In this document: positions 16,629-25,008 of the stretch, piece by piece
Layout of the letters: each line of letters opens with the position of its first letter
How positions within the stretch are numbered: position 1 is the stretch's first letter
NCBI RefSeq assembly: GCF_040149665.1
Contig: NZ_JBEFLP010000003.1
Location: 94,529 to 158,528 of the forward strand
Source: Sulfitobacter sp. HNIBRBA3233
Lineage (GTDB): Bacteria > Pseudomonadota > Alphaproteobacteria > Rhodobacterales > Rhodobacteraceae
Reading direction: 5' to 3'
DNA length: 64,000 bases
Notes under the pieces: generated by a model
Database searches by the model: none
What the model was told of the DNA's origin: nothing
What the model saw: only the letters and a program-made list of their open reading frames with translations
Position numbers and translations under genes: made by a program

Positions 16629-17345
16629 ATGAGAAATCTTCTTTTGACGACAAGCTTCGCGTTGGTGCTTTCGGCACCAGCATTTGCCGCAGGCACACAT
16701 GATGGCGGGCACGGTGAGACCAAGCCGGCCGCAATGATGATCGGTATGCCGGGTGAAGCCGCCAATGTGGACCGCACAATTGATGTCACTCTGCTCGAAA
16801 ACGACGAAGGCGAAATGCTGATCGAGAGCGAAGAGATGACCATCAAGGAGGGTGAAACCATCCGCTTCAACATCACAAACAAGGGTGAGCTGGAGCATGA
16901 ATTCGTCCTTGATACAGTCGAGCGCAACGCCGAGCACAAGATCGAAATGGCCAAGATGGATATGGAACACGACGACCCGAACCGAATCCGTCTCGATGCG
17001 GGCGCTTCGGGTGAGGTCGTCTGGACGTTCGCGAATGCTGGTACGTTCGAAGCGGCGTGCCTGATTCCGGGTCACTACGAATCCGGAATGCACCGTGCGG
17101 TCTCAGTGGGGGACCAGATGGCTCAGGCTGACGTGGAATATACGAGCGGGACCATCAAGAAGATCGACGCCAAGGCCGGCAAGGTCACAATCATCCATGG
17201 CCCTCTGGTCAACCTCGATATGCCCGCGATGACGATGGTATTCCGCGCGGACGAAGCGATGATGGCCAAGATGGCGGAAGGTCAGGACATCGAGTTCGTC
17301 GCCGACCGGGTCAAGGGCAAGCTTACTGTCACGCAGATGAAGTGA
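16629..17345 (+). CDS. Cupredoxin-CusF fusion, periplasmic copper protein
   Basis: A 238-residue secreted fusion. After a signal peptide (~20 residues) comes a cupredoxin domain (~45-155) with type 1 ligands visible as EHEFVLD and AACLIPGHYESGMH. A short linker leads to a CusF-like beta-barrel (~170-238) with the YTSGTIKKID opening and DMPAMTMVF core. CusF carries Cu(I)/Ag(I) to efflux pumps, and the cupredoxin part could oxidise or store copper. The start is ATG 16629. Confidence 0.88.
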   Translation: MRNLLLTTSFALVLSAPAFAAGTHDGGHGETKPAAMMIGMPGEAANVDRTIDVTLLENDEGEMLIESEEMTIKEGETIRFNITNKGELEHEFVLDTVERNAEHKIEMAKMDMEHDDPNRIRLDAGASGEVVWTFANAGTFEAACLIPGHYESGMHRAVSVGDQMAQADVEYTSGTIKKIDAKAGKVTIIHGPLVNLDMPAMTMVFRADEAMMAKMAEGQDIEFVADRVKGKLTVTQMK

Positions 17346-17354
17346 AGATAGACA

Positions 17355-17385
17355 TTGGGGCCGAGGCGAACACGCCCGGCCCCAA
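17355..17385 (+). terminator. Strong GC hairpin after the cupredoxin-CusF gene
   Basis: TTGGGGCCG (17355-17363) pairs with CGGCCCCAA (17377-17385). Only a weak U tract follows, so it may attenuate rather than stop transcription into the next cupredoxin gene. Confidence 0.5.
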
Positions 17386-17431
17386 CGCTTTGAGGCAATA
17401 AAATCAAGCGCTACGGAGGTAGCCGAGCATT

Positions 17432-17962
17432 ATGAAATTCCTGATAGTCTGCACCACCGCCCTTATGCTCGTCTTTCCGGCTTTCTCAGTGAACGCTTCC
17501 AGTGGCAAAGGCCAGCAACCTCATGCGCGGGCCTTTGAATTGCCTGGCCATGATGCGATCGGGAAGCCCGGTGTCGGTTCCTCATTCGACCGGACGATCG
17601 AAATATCCATCAGGGAGACAGAAAGCGGATACATGCTTTTCGAGCCGGACGCGATCCAGATTGAAAAGGGATCGGTCGTTCGGTTTTTGATCGGCAATAC
17701 GGGCGCTCTGGATCACGAGTTCTTTCTCGGCTCCTTTGACGAAATTGCGAAACATCAGCAGTGGATGCGCGAACACCCCGATATGCAACATGATCGCGCC
17801 AACTCGGTTTTGATCCCAAGTGGACAAAATGCCGAGCTGATCTGGGAGTTCTCCGATATGACAAACCTGGAGTTCGTGTGCTTGATACCCGGCCACCGGG
17901 AAGCGGGCATGTGGGGCGTCATCATCGTGCACGATCACCTTGCGCCGAAATCCAAGGGTTAG
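17432..17962 (+). CDS. Periplasmic cupredoxin-like protein
   Basis: A 176-residue secreted protein with one cupredoxin domain (~55-170). Ligands DHEFFLG and FVCLIPGHREAGMW match the type 1 pattern of the fusion protein upstream, and the two look paralogous. It lacks the CusF domain. GGAGGTAGCC precedes the ATG. It lies 8 bp before the ABC-type membrane protein. Confidence 0.85.
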   Translation: MKFLIVCTTALMLVFPAFSVNASSGKGQQPHARAFELPGHDAIGKPGVGSSFDRTIEISIRETESGYMLFEPDAIQIEKGSVVRFLIGNTGALDHEFFLGSFDEIAKHQQWMREHPDMQHDRANSVLIPSGQNAELIWEFSDMTNLEFVCLIPGHREAGMWGVIIVHDHLAPKSKG

Positions 17963-17970
17963 AGTTTTTG

Positions 17971-19275
17971 ATGTCACTCCTGGACAGGTATCACGTGCTT
18001 GTACACAACGTATCTGCCGCGTTCGGGTACGACTACAGCGATGCGACGCCAGACTGGGTTCACCCGTTCATTCATCTGATACTGGTCTTGGCACCCGCGC
18101 TGCTGATCACTGTCGGCTCATATCTTGCTATTCGCGGCATTCTCAAGCTTTGGAAGCGCCGTCACACCCCTACGTTCCACCCCGAACCCATACGGGGGCT
18201 TGAAGGCAGTCTTTTCAGCACGGTCCTGCGCTATTCCAGAAGGCAGCAGGAATTGATGATTGTAGTCAGCCTCATCGCGATGCCTATTCTATATTTGACC
18301 CTCGAACTGCCAAAGCAGATCGTAAACAACGCTTTGGATTCTGATCGTTTCCCCGTTGGTGTTTTGGGGCGAGACGTCGATCAGGTCGTTTTCCTAATGC
18401 TTCTCTGTGGTCTCTACCTTTTGGCGATCATCCTGAATGGGCTAAACAAATATGGCCTTAACGTGTTCAAGGGATATGTAGCTGAGCGTTTTCTGCGGCG
18501 CTTCCGGCTGCTGGTCTATCGGCAATGGCGCAGCGATCTCGACTCCCGAAACCAGAGCGAAATCGTCCCTATTCTCGCACAGGAAGTTGAGCCCATAGGT
18601 GGCTTCGCGGCAGATGTCCTCACGCTGCCAATCCTACAAGGTGGTACATTGTTGACGATCCTGTTTTTCATGTTCGTTCAGGACCCTGTGTTGGGTGCCG
18701 CCGCACTGACGGTGCTGCCAATCCAGCTCGTGCTGCTGCCCAAGCTACAGCGGCGTGTCAACGCCCTTTCACGTACAAGAATCAAGGAAGTCCGACAGCT
18801 CGGCAGACAGCTTAGCGAACAGTTGCATGAACGGCAGGTCAATCCGACCGGACTGCTACCGGCCGGAGCGAGTTTTAGAGAGCTTGAGCACGTCCGCAGG
18901 AAGATTTTCCGCCTGAAGTTCTTCATCAAGGCCCTCAACAATTTTCTAACCGCGCTGACCCCATTCCTGTTCTACTCATTGGGAGGATATTTCGTCATCG
19001 AAGGGCGTATTACACTCGGTGCCCTGGTGGCCGTCCTAGCCGCACACAAAGACTTCTCGGCACCGCTGAAAGAACTCTTCAATTACTATCAGACGCTGGA
19101 AGACACGCGGATCCGGTACCACGAAATCACGACCTTTTTCAACAAATCGATCCAGCAATCCGCAATTGTTCAAGCAGACAACACCATGCCGCAGGAGGTC
19201 AGTCAATTCGAGCAAGCCCCAGTGAGATGCCCGGCTTCGTCTCTAAAAAGGCAGGGGGACATCGCAACATCATGA
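17971..19275 (+). CDS. ABC exporter transmembrane domain without ATPase domain
   Basis: A 434-residue protein with about six helices arranged as a type 1 ABC exporter domain (clusters near 35-57, 85-105, 135-158, 215-245, 320-365). Homologous architecture would continue into a nucleotide-binding domain at ~400. Here the chain ends soon after FNKSIQQSA with an unrelated-looking tail, and no Walker A, signature or Walker B motif is present. It is coupled by ATGA to a cytochrome c gene. It may be a degraded exporter or a repurposed membrane scaffold. Confidence 0.75.
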   Translation: MSLLDRYHVLVHNVSAAFGYDYSDATPDWVHPFIHLILVLAPALLITVGSYLAIRGILKLWKRRHTPTFHPEPIRGLEGSLFSTVLRYSRRQQELMIVVSLIAMPILYLTLELPKQIVNNALDSDRFPVGVLGRDVDQVVFLMLLCGLYLLAIILNGLNKYGLNVFKGYVAERFLRRFRLLVYRQWRSDLDSRNQSEIVPILAQEVEPIGGFAADVLTLPILQGGTLLTILFFMFVQDPVLGAAALTVLPIQLVLLPKLQRRVNALSRTRIKEVRQLGRQLSEQLHERQVNPTGLLPAGASFRELEHVRRKIFRLKFFIKALNNFLTALTPFLFYSLGGYFVIEGRITLGALVAVLAAHKDFSAPLKELFNYYQTLEDTRIRYHEITTFFNKSIQQSAIVQADNTMPQEVSQFEQAPVRCPASSLKRQGDIATS

Positions 19276-19730
19276 AAGAGTTTGATAGTATGAAATGGGC
19301 AGCGATATTTTTCGCTCTGGTCGCCGTCGCTGCAGCAGTATGGTTCATTGTGCAACCGAGCCACACTCGGACGGGCGTCCAGAGGGAGGAGGGCATCGCG
19401 CTTTCCGCGGGTGCTCTCGCTACTGTCAAGCTACCAAACAGTTTCACAGAGCAGGAGCAAATCGGCGCAAGCGCTTATGATGCGGTCTGTTCCGCTTGCC
19501 ACGGTCGAAACGCGCAGGGTCAAGATGGCGTCGCTCCTCCGCTTGTTCACAAGATCTACGAACCCAGCCACCACGGCGACATGGCGTTTGTCCTCGCAGC
19601 GCAGAATGGAGTTCGGGCGCACCACTGGGAATTTGGCAACATGCCAGCGGTTGAAGGCGTGACGCGCTCAGACATCCTTGCTATCGTGGCGTACATTCGA
19701 GGTTTGCAGCGGGCCAACGGAATTGACTAA
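19272..19730 (+). CDS. Membrane-anchored c-type cytochrome
   Basis: A 152-residue protein with one N-terminal helix (~8-28) and a class I cytochrome domain with CSACH near residue 75 and a possible Met ligand in GNMPAVEG. ATG 19272 overlaps the preceding stop by 4 nt; ATG 19290 is an alternative. It resembles the cytochrome at 3466 in layout but differs in sequence. Likely an electron acceptor for copper oxidation or another periplasmic redox step. Confidence 0.85.
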   Translation: MKEFDSMKWAAIFFALVAVAAAVWFIVQPSHTRTGVQREEGIALSAGALATVKLPNSFTEQEQIGASAYDAVCSACHGRNAQGQDGVAPPLVHKIYEPSHHGDMAFVLAAQNGVRAHHWEFGNMPAVEGVTRSDILAIVAYIRGLQRANGID

Positions 19731-19824
19731 GCATTTTCGTCGGTCAAAAGAATGGGAGTTGGCGCACGGTCAATCAGCATTTGGTTTGCCACAGAAAAGC
19801 AATAACGGTGGGAAAATTCTGCTC

Positions 19825-21066
19825 ATGAGTAAATGTTCTGCTGCATCGACTCTGATCCTTGGTGCATTGCTCGCTTCGTCCACCGCATCATACGCGGAGG
19901 AAACCGGATTATTCAGATTGACCGACCGCGGATCACCGGTTGGCATCAATGCGCGCGAACCATCACTCGCACCCTTGTCGGATGGCAGGGTTTTACTGAG
20001 CTGGACCGAAGAAAGCGGAACCGAAGCGGAAGTTCGCATGGCCATCCTTGATGGCAAAGAGTGGTCGGATGCTCGGACAATCCATAAATCGTCAGAGACT
20101 TACATCAACTGGGCCGACTTCCCTTCGGTAGTGGCTCTTGCTGAGGGTAGTCTGGCGGCGCAATGGCTAGAGTTGAATGGACCGGGCGATTACCAATACG
20201 ACGTGAATATCGCCTTTTCCCTAGATGAAGGCAGAACCTGGACGGACCCGATTGTCCCTCACGATGACAGATCGCAACGCGAGCATGGTTTTGTTTCATT
20301 GATTCCCGACCAGTTTGGCGGATTGACGGCGCTGTGGCTGGATGGCCGGGGGTATGACAGTCAGACAGAAGGCGACAGCTTCGAAAATGCGATGCAGTTG
20401 CGCGCGCGGCAGATCAACTCTGACGGAACGATGCAGCCAGAAAGCCTGTTGGATGTGCGCACCTGTACCTGTTGCCAGACTTCTGCGGCGCGGACTGCAT
20501 CAGGCGACATAGTGGCGGTCTATCGTGACAGAACCGCCGATGAAATCCGCGATATATCGGCTGTCCGGCAGGCCGATGGGGAGTGGACGGAGCCCGCCAC
20601 GATCCATAACGACGGATGGGAGATCGCCGGATGCCCCGTTAATGGCCCGGCTATTGATGCGATGGACGATAAGGTTTCCGTCATCTGGTTCACAGCAGCC
20701 GAGAACGAGCCGAAGGTTCGTATCGCCTTTTCGGACGATAGCGGTGCGCAGTTCGACGAACCGCTCCGCATTGATCTCGGCGCGGCCGCAGGTCGGGTGG
20801 ATGTCCTGCAAATGCCGGATGGAAGCGCATTGGCGCTCTGGATCGAATTTGTGGGAGGCGGTGAAGCGATCGTCATGTGCCACGTATCGCCAGATGCTGG
20901 ATGTGCCGCGCCTCAGGCGCTACACATCAATCGAGGCGGCGGATCGGTCGGTTTTCCGAGGATGGCGCTTGGCGGAACCGGGGCGTTTGTGGCCTGGACG
21001 CAACCGACCAGCGGCGCGGACGGCAATACCACAATCCGCGTCGTTGAAGTCGCTGTGAGGCCATAG
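19825..21066 (+). CDS. Secreted beta-propeller protein (sialidase-like fold) with Cys cluster
   Basis: A 413-residue exported protein (signal ~24 residues, cleavage near SYAEE). Repeated SDGRVLLSWTEE-, SLDEGRTWTDP- and SDDSGAQF-type units are BNR/Asp-box repeats of a beta-propeller. It lacks an obvious sialidase arginine triad. It has TCTCCQTS (~225), then GCP and two more Cys, which could bind metal. Sugar hydrolysis is therefore doubtful, and its place at the end of a copper module points to a metal or redox role. Confidence 0.7.
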   Translation: MSKCSAASTLILGALLASSTASYAEETGLFRLTDRGSPVGINAREPSLAPLSDGRVLLSWTEESGTEAEVRMAILDGKEWSDARTIHKSSETYINWADFPSVVALAEGSLAAQWLELNGPGDYQYDVNIAFSLDEGRTWTDPIVPHDDRSQREHGFVSLIPDQFGGLTALWLDGRGYDSQTEGDSFENAMQLRARQINSDGTMQPESLLDVRTCTCCQTSAARTASGDIVAVYRDRTADEIRDISAVRQADGEWTEPATIHNDGWEIAGCPVNGPAIDAMDDKVSVIWFTAAENEPKVRIAFSDDSGAQFDEPLRIDLGAAAGRVDVLQMPDGSALALWIEFVGGGEAIVMCHVSPDAGCAAPQALHINRGGGSVGFPRMALGGTGAFVAWTQPTSGADGNTTIRVVEVAVRP

Positions 21067-21309
21067 GTTTTGAGCTTCCTTTCGGTTTGACAGTTTCTTT
21101 GGTTCCTTTGCTCACAACCTACTTTGCAACCGAAAGTTCGACTGGGTGCGCCGTCGGTTTTCGTTTCGTGTAGAGGGTCGGAGACTCCCATATCACCTAG
21201 AGCGTCAACCTTCTTAGGCGGAGTGAACATACTAGTTTACATAAACTTCACTATCGGATCTTGGCATCTGTAGCGGGGCTTTCCCCGCTCTAAATCGTGA
21301 CAAGTGAAC
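21067..21309. other. Intergenic region between copper module and transposon debris
   Basis: No gene is seen. A hairpin AGCGGGG (21272-21278) / CCCCGCT (21283-21289), followed by CTAAAT, could serve as a terminator between the convergent genes. The rest shows a drop in coding character. Confidence 0.5.
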
Positions 21310-21780
21310 CTACCTGGAAATTTCACCTGCCAACACCGCTCTTCCATGCACCGCCAAAGTTGCTGAAAACCTCTGGCATCCAAACCTGCGGATTACATCC
21401 AGTACGCGCGCTTCGTAGGCAGCGTGACCGATCAAACGACACAGGTCGGACGCGTGGAACTGGCGGTTCGCAGTCGGGGCGGCTTGCATCTGTCTCAGCA
21501 ATTCGCGCTCTTTGGGGTCTGCTACCCGCTTCTGCGATGGTTTCACCTCGGGACGAGGCCGAGTCCCCGGCGAATTCCGCCATCGGCGCATGAAGCCAAG
21601 CAGGAAGCCGGCCGGCACCCTGCCGTTGCCTCGGGACCGATTGAAGGCGAGGAAGCGGTCCCAAATGACCTGGGTGTCGACGTTCCAGCAGGGCAACGTG
21701 GCCTTCGCTGCTTTGATGAGCTCTGCCCAACTGGTGTCGCGTAGCCCATAATTGTGAGATGAGAAATCCAACGAAATCAA
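21310..21780 (-). pseudogene. 5'-truncated gene of unknown function next to transposon end
   Basis: A 156-codon frame that begins with TTG within 5 bp of the transposon end, so its natural N-terminus is probably missing. It contains a Trp/Arg-rich stretch (WDRFLAFNRSRG, LGFMRRWR) and a C-terminal EARVLDVIRRFG segment. This look is seen in plasmid replication or DNA-binding proteins, but I do not recognise a family. No matching 5' part is seen on the other side of the transposon. Confidence 0.5.
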
Positions 21781-21790
21781 CGGCTGAGCT

Positions 21791-21843
21791 TTGCCCTTAA
21801 ATTTGAAATTTTGCCTTTAATTCCGATATTTTTGTCCTTAAAG
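21791..21843 (+). repeat. Three spaced transposase-binding-like repeats at transposon left end
   Basis: TTGCCCTTAAAT (21791), TTGCCTTTAATT (21811) and TTGTCCTTAAAG (21832) are spaced by 20-21 bp. A fourth, inverted copy is at 24159-24170 at the right end. Such arrays are bound by TnsB-type transposases. Confidence 0.65.
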
Positions 21844-21880
21844 CCGAGACAGGGTTCACAGACATGCGCGGCAATTTTCG

Positions 21881-22714
21881 ATGGATGATGATGGCGAAGA
21901 CTCCGTTGCAGTTGGTGCTGAAGAGTCGCGCAGGGCCGCCGTGCTGCGTCCGCTTGTTCAGGCATATCTCAATGGGACCGGCAGTCTGGAAAGTGGCATC
22001 AATGACGCCGTTTGGGAGCTTGGTGTCAGCAGGGCGACGGTCTGGCGTTGGATAAAGCGGCTGGCTGAAGAGGGTGGGCGCACCAGCGCGCTGGCTCCGC
22101 GAAAACGGGGCCGTCCGACCGGTACGACCTTGATATCCGGCAAGGTTGAAGCGGTGCTCGAAGAGCATCTTCGCCGGTATTTCTTGCGCCGGGAGCGTTC
22201 GAGCCTCTCGCGCGTCGTGACTGCGATCCGCAGCGCGTGCTGGCAGCAGGGCTTGCAACCGCCGACACGGCGGACGGTTCAGCGTCGTCTGGATGCAATG
22301 GATGCCCGCGAAGTTGCAAAGGCACGAGAGGGGGCAAAGGCTGCCCGCCAGAAATTTGCGGCCGTCACAGGCGAGAACAAGGCCAGTCAAACACTGGAGG
22401 TCGTGCAAATCGACCATACACCTGCCGACATCATTCTTGTCGACAGTTTTGAGCGCCAACCAATTGGCCGGCCGTGGGTCACGCTGGCGATCGACATCGC
22501 AACGCGGATGGTAACTGGATACTACACCTCTCTGGAGGCCCCTTCGCGTCTGTCAGTGGCGCTTTGCCTGACACAAGCGGTTGCCCCCAAGGCGGAAATT
22601 CTGGCAGAATTGGAGTGCAATATTCCTTGGCCCGCACAGGGCAAACCGCACAGCATCCACGTCGACAATGGCCGCGATTTCCGGTCGCGGGCCTTTCGGT
22701 CGGCATGTGCGGAG
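21881..22714 (+). pseudogene. TnsB/TniA-like DDE transposase, C-terminus lost
   Basis: About 278 codons remain. The N-terminal HTH region (VSRATVWRWIKRLAEEG) and a second DNA-binding part precede the rve integrase core. QIDHTP (~172) and HVDNGRDF (~262) supply the first two catalytic Asp. The frame then runs into the IS inverted repeat at 22715, so the catalytic Glu and the Mu-type C-terminal domain are missing. Not functional. Confidence 0.8.
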
Positions 22715-24157
22715 GGGAGTGGGCAAAACTTGGGGGTTATGCGGCTGCTCTTTGGTACGCACCAGTTAGACGGCCGTCGAGAACGGCGGCACGCACAACG
22801 GCCACGCGGTGGGCTCCCTTGGGCGACCATCTCATTCGGCGACGTTTTCCCATGCGGGTGTTGCCGATGTCGTCTACGCAGCCCTCGGCCCGGGATGAAG
22901 AGATCGGAAGCCCCGCACGTTGCCGCCGACCATAGTCGGTCAGATTGTCCATGTTGTTCGCAAGGTAGGAATAGAGATCCCGGCACCGGGCTTGCACCCG
23001 CCGGACGGCTTCAGTTGCCACGCGGTCATCTGTACCCAGCCGGGCGCAATCGACCATCAACCATTGCAGACTGGTCGTGGCAGTCAGGACTTTTCCATGC
23101 CACAGGTACCATCGCAGCGCTTCGGCCGGACGTTTGAACAGCACTGGAATGCCGGAAAAGCCCCTGACCTGCAGCAGGCCCTTCACCGCGTTCTCGATGT
23201 GCTGAATACGCATCGAAATGTGCCACCAGTCGAGGATGTGGCGGACCTTTCCACCGACTGCGCCGCGCACGAGGTTTGGCAGGGCGGGTTCCCCGTCCGA
23301 GATCACCGTGACGGTTTTTCCGCGATCCCAACCGAGAGCCCTCAAGTCCTGGCGAAGCTGGCTGGCAGGTGACAGCACCGCCTGTTGAACAAGGCCAAAG
23401 CGGCGGCACTTGTCGTGGCTTTCGATCTTGCCCACCACAACATCGAGGTGTCGTTTCTGGTATTCCGGTCTGCATCGGATATGCGCACCGTCCAGGAAAA
23501 CCGTCAGCGCAGGCGCCTCTTCGGCGGCTGAAGGAACCAGCGGCTCAGTCTGCTCGCTGTCGCAGATCTCCCGGGCAACTTTACCCAGTCGATTGCGCAC
23601 CGATGTGTTCACCTGCTTCGCGCAAGGCAGAAAGGTTTCCAGGATACGCGCCGCTTCCCGGAAGGAATGACGCGCCCCAAGTTCGGCTTGAAGGCGTCGC
23701 AGTTCCGGGGTCGATCGATCCGGAAAAAAGTGCGCGAGAGGCGAAAGCGGTCCGCCCAACACAACATCGGATTTTGCATTGCAGGCACAGCGGCGAATGC
23801 GCGGCACCTTGACCTCGAACCTGCCGAAGAGCGTGTCGAGCACCCGAGACCGATAATCATGTATGGCCCGGACCCCGTCGCAGTCGGGACAGATCCTGCT
23901 TGCTTGAGAAATCTCCTCGATCTGGTCGAGCAGGATCGCTTTCTGCAACTGCCCGAGGATCGTCTTTGCATCTTCGAGCAACAACCCGAACCCCTCAGGC
24001 TGCGTGGGTCGAAACGTGCGGGACAAACGGCCAAGATGATGCCTCTTTGTGGTTCCGTTCTCAAGGGTCGTCTCGACAATAATCCGCACTTCCATGGTAG
24101 TTCCCTTCTCAATGAACCACCAACATACACAGACACCCCCAAGTTTTGCCCACTCCC
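22715..24157 (-). mobile_element. ISKra4-family insertion sequence
   Basis: Perfect 23-bp terminal inverted repeats lie at 22715-22737 and 24135-24157 (GGGAGTGGGCAAAACTTGGG...). The element encodes one intact transposase. No target duplication is visible: one bp after the right repeat comes the terminal repeat of the outer transposon. The insertion therefore accompanied or preceded a deletion. Confidence 0.85.
22737..24095 (-). CDS. ISKra4-family transposase
   Basis: A 452-residue transposase. An N-terminal zinc-finger-like CPDC and CACN region precedes the catalytic core: DGAHIRCRPEYQ (~215), ISDGEPALPNLV (~270) and the C-terminal SSRAEGCVDDIGN / RRRMRWSPKGAH block, which is characteristic of the family. 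The start is ATG 24095, after AAGGGAACTACC. The frame is complete, so it may be active. It is carried between perfect inverted repeats. Confidence 0.9.
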   Translation of the reverse strand: MEVRIIVETTLENGTTKRHHLGRLSRTFRPTQPEGFGLLLEDAKTILGQLQKAILLDQIEEISQASRICPDCDGVRAIHDYRSRVLDTLFGRFEVKVPRIRRCACNAKSDVVLGGPLSPLAHFFPDRSTPELRRLQAELGARHSFREAARILETFLPCAKQVNTSVRNRLGKVAREICDSEQTEPLVPSAAEEAPALTVFLDGAHIRCRPEYQKRHLDVVVGKIESHDKCRRFGLVQQAVLSPASQLRQDLRALGWDRGKTVTVISDGEPALPNLVRGAVGGKVRHILDWWHISMRIQHIENAVKGLLQVRGFSGIPVLFKRPAEALRWYLWHGKVLTATTSLQWLMVDCARLGTDDRVATEAVRRVQARCRDLYSYLANNMDNLTDYGRRQRAGLPISSSRAEGCVDDIGNTRMGKRRRMRWSPKGAHRVAVVRAAVLDGRLTGAYQRAAA

Positions 24158-24181
24158 GATTTAAGGGCAACGCGACAAGAG

Positions 24182-24922
24182 CTATTCTGCGGTCAGAAAA
24201 TTTGTAAGTTCCTGTACAATCAAGTCTCGATCATTATCCAGAGTAGCCACGTGATAAGAATTTTCGAGCCAGCAAAAGGTGATGGAACGAGAGGCAACTG
24301 CGCCTTCGATCCGTTTGCCGTTCTTAGAACTGACGACATGATCCGTACGCGATTGTAGGATCAACAAAGGTTTGTCGAGCAGTGGCAACATTTGCCCTGT
24401 TGCAGTCACCAAAACATACCGTTCTTGGGCAACGGAATTTGGTATGCGATCATAGCAGATCTCTTTGTTGTCAAGGTTCTTAATGTCCGAACCGATGCCA
24501 GGATGATAATCCTCCGCGCAGCCTTCAAAAAACGCTTTCATTTGTTGCGGTGAATAGAGGCCCGTTGACCCGTTGATTGTGGCAACTCGATCAACTAGAT
24601 CACCGCGCCGGATCGACAGGTTCAACGCAATCGTCCCGCCTAACGACAACCCTGCGATGCAAACGGTAGTACACCGTGCGCTTAGCGCCTCCAGCGCGTC
24701 CTCTGCAGAATTCAACCAATCGCGAAAACCAGTTTGGGCAAAATCCTCTGGCGTCGTCCCATGCCCGGCAAGCAAGGGGGCCATCACCGTGGCACCGGAA
24801 AGCGCGTGCAATCGGTGGCCCACATAGCGCACACTTTGCGGCGTGCTGGTAAAGCCATGCAGCAACAAGACACCGCAACGGGATCCTTCAAGAAGAAAAG
24901 GCGCGGTGCTGTCGTTTTCCAT
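24182..24922 (-). CDS. Carboxylesterase/lipase of the alpha/beta hydrolase fold
   Basis: A 246-residue cytoplasmic esterase. LLHGFTSTPQSV forms the oxyanion region, GLSLGG (~93) holds the Ser nucleophile, SRTDHV (~192) the Asp and SYHVATLD (~222) the His. This matches Est30-type carboxylesterases. The gene is near a LysR regulator and a TRAP system and could process an ester related to the transported acid. Its stop lies just outside the transposon remnant. Confidence 0.87.
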   Translation of the reverse strand: MENDSTAPFLLEGSRCGVLLLHGFTSTPQSVRYVGHRLHALSGATVMAPLLAGHGTTPEDFAQTGFRDWLNSAEDALEALSARCTTVCIAGLSLGGTIALNLSIRRGDLVDRVATINGSTGLYSPQQMKAFFEGCAEDYHPGIGSDIKNLDNKEICYDRIPNSVAQERYVLVTATGQMLPLLDKPLLILQSRTDHVVSSKNGKRIEGAVASRSITFCWLENSYHVATLDNDRDLIVQELTNFLTAE

Positions 24923-25008
24923 ATGGCTTTCAATCCTGTCATTCGTCCGTTTCGTTCGAAATCAAGTTTTGCAGGCCGAAAAACAAATAGAGATATACGA
25001 TCAGCCGA

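Larger units (their letters stand above)
21785..24177 (+). mobile_element. Remnant of a TnsB/TniA-type transposon, internally deleted and invaded by ISKra4 element
   Basis: The left end reads TG...TTTGCCCTTAAAT (21785-21802). The right end, read inward, is TG...TTGCCCTTAAAT (24177-24159), a matching terminal inverted repeat. Between them lie a truncated DDE transposase and an inserted IS. Genes such as tnsC/tniB expected in this family are absent, so most of the element is lost. No clear target duplication is visible. Confidence 0.65.

Noticed and set aside
15371..16954. Leftward frame of about 527 codons
   Set aside because: It is antisense to the second multicopper oxidase and the cupredoxin-CusF gene, and its sequence is His/Arg/Val-biased without a domain.
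22920..23812. Rightward frames inside the ISKra4 element
   Set aside because: They are antisense to the intact transposase.
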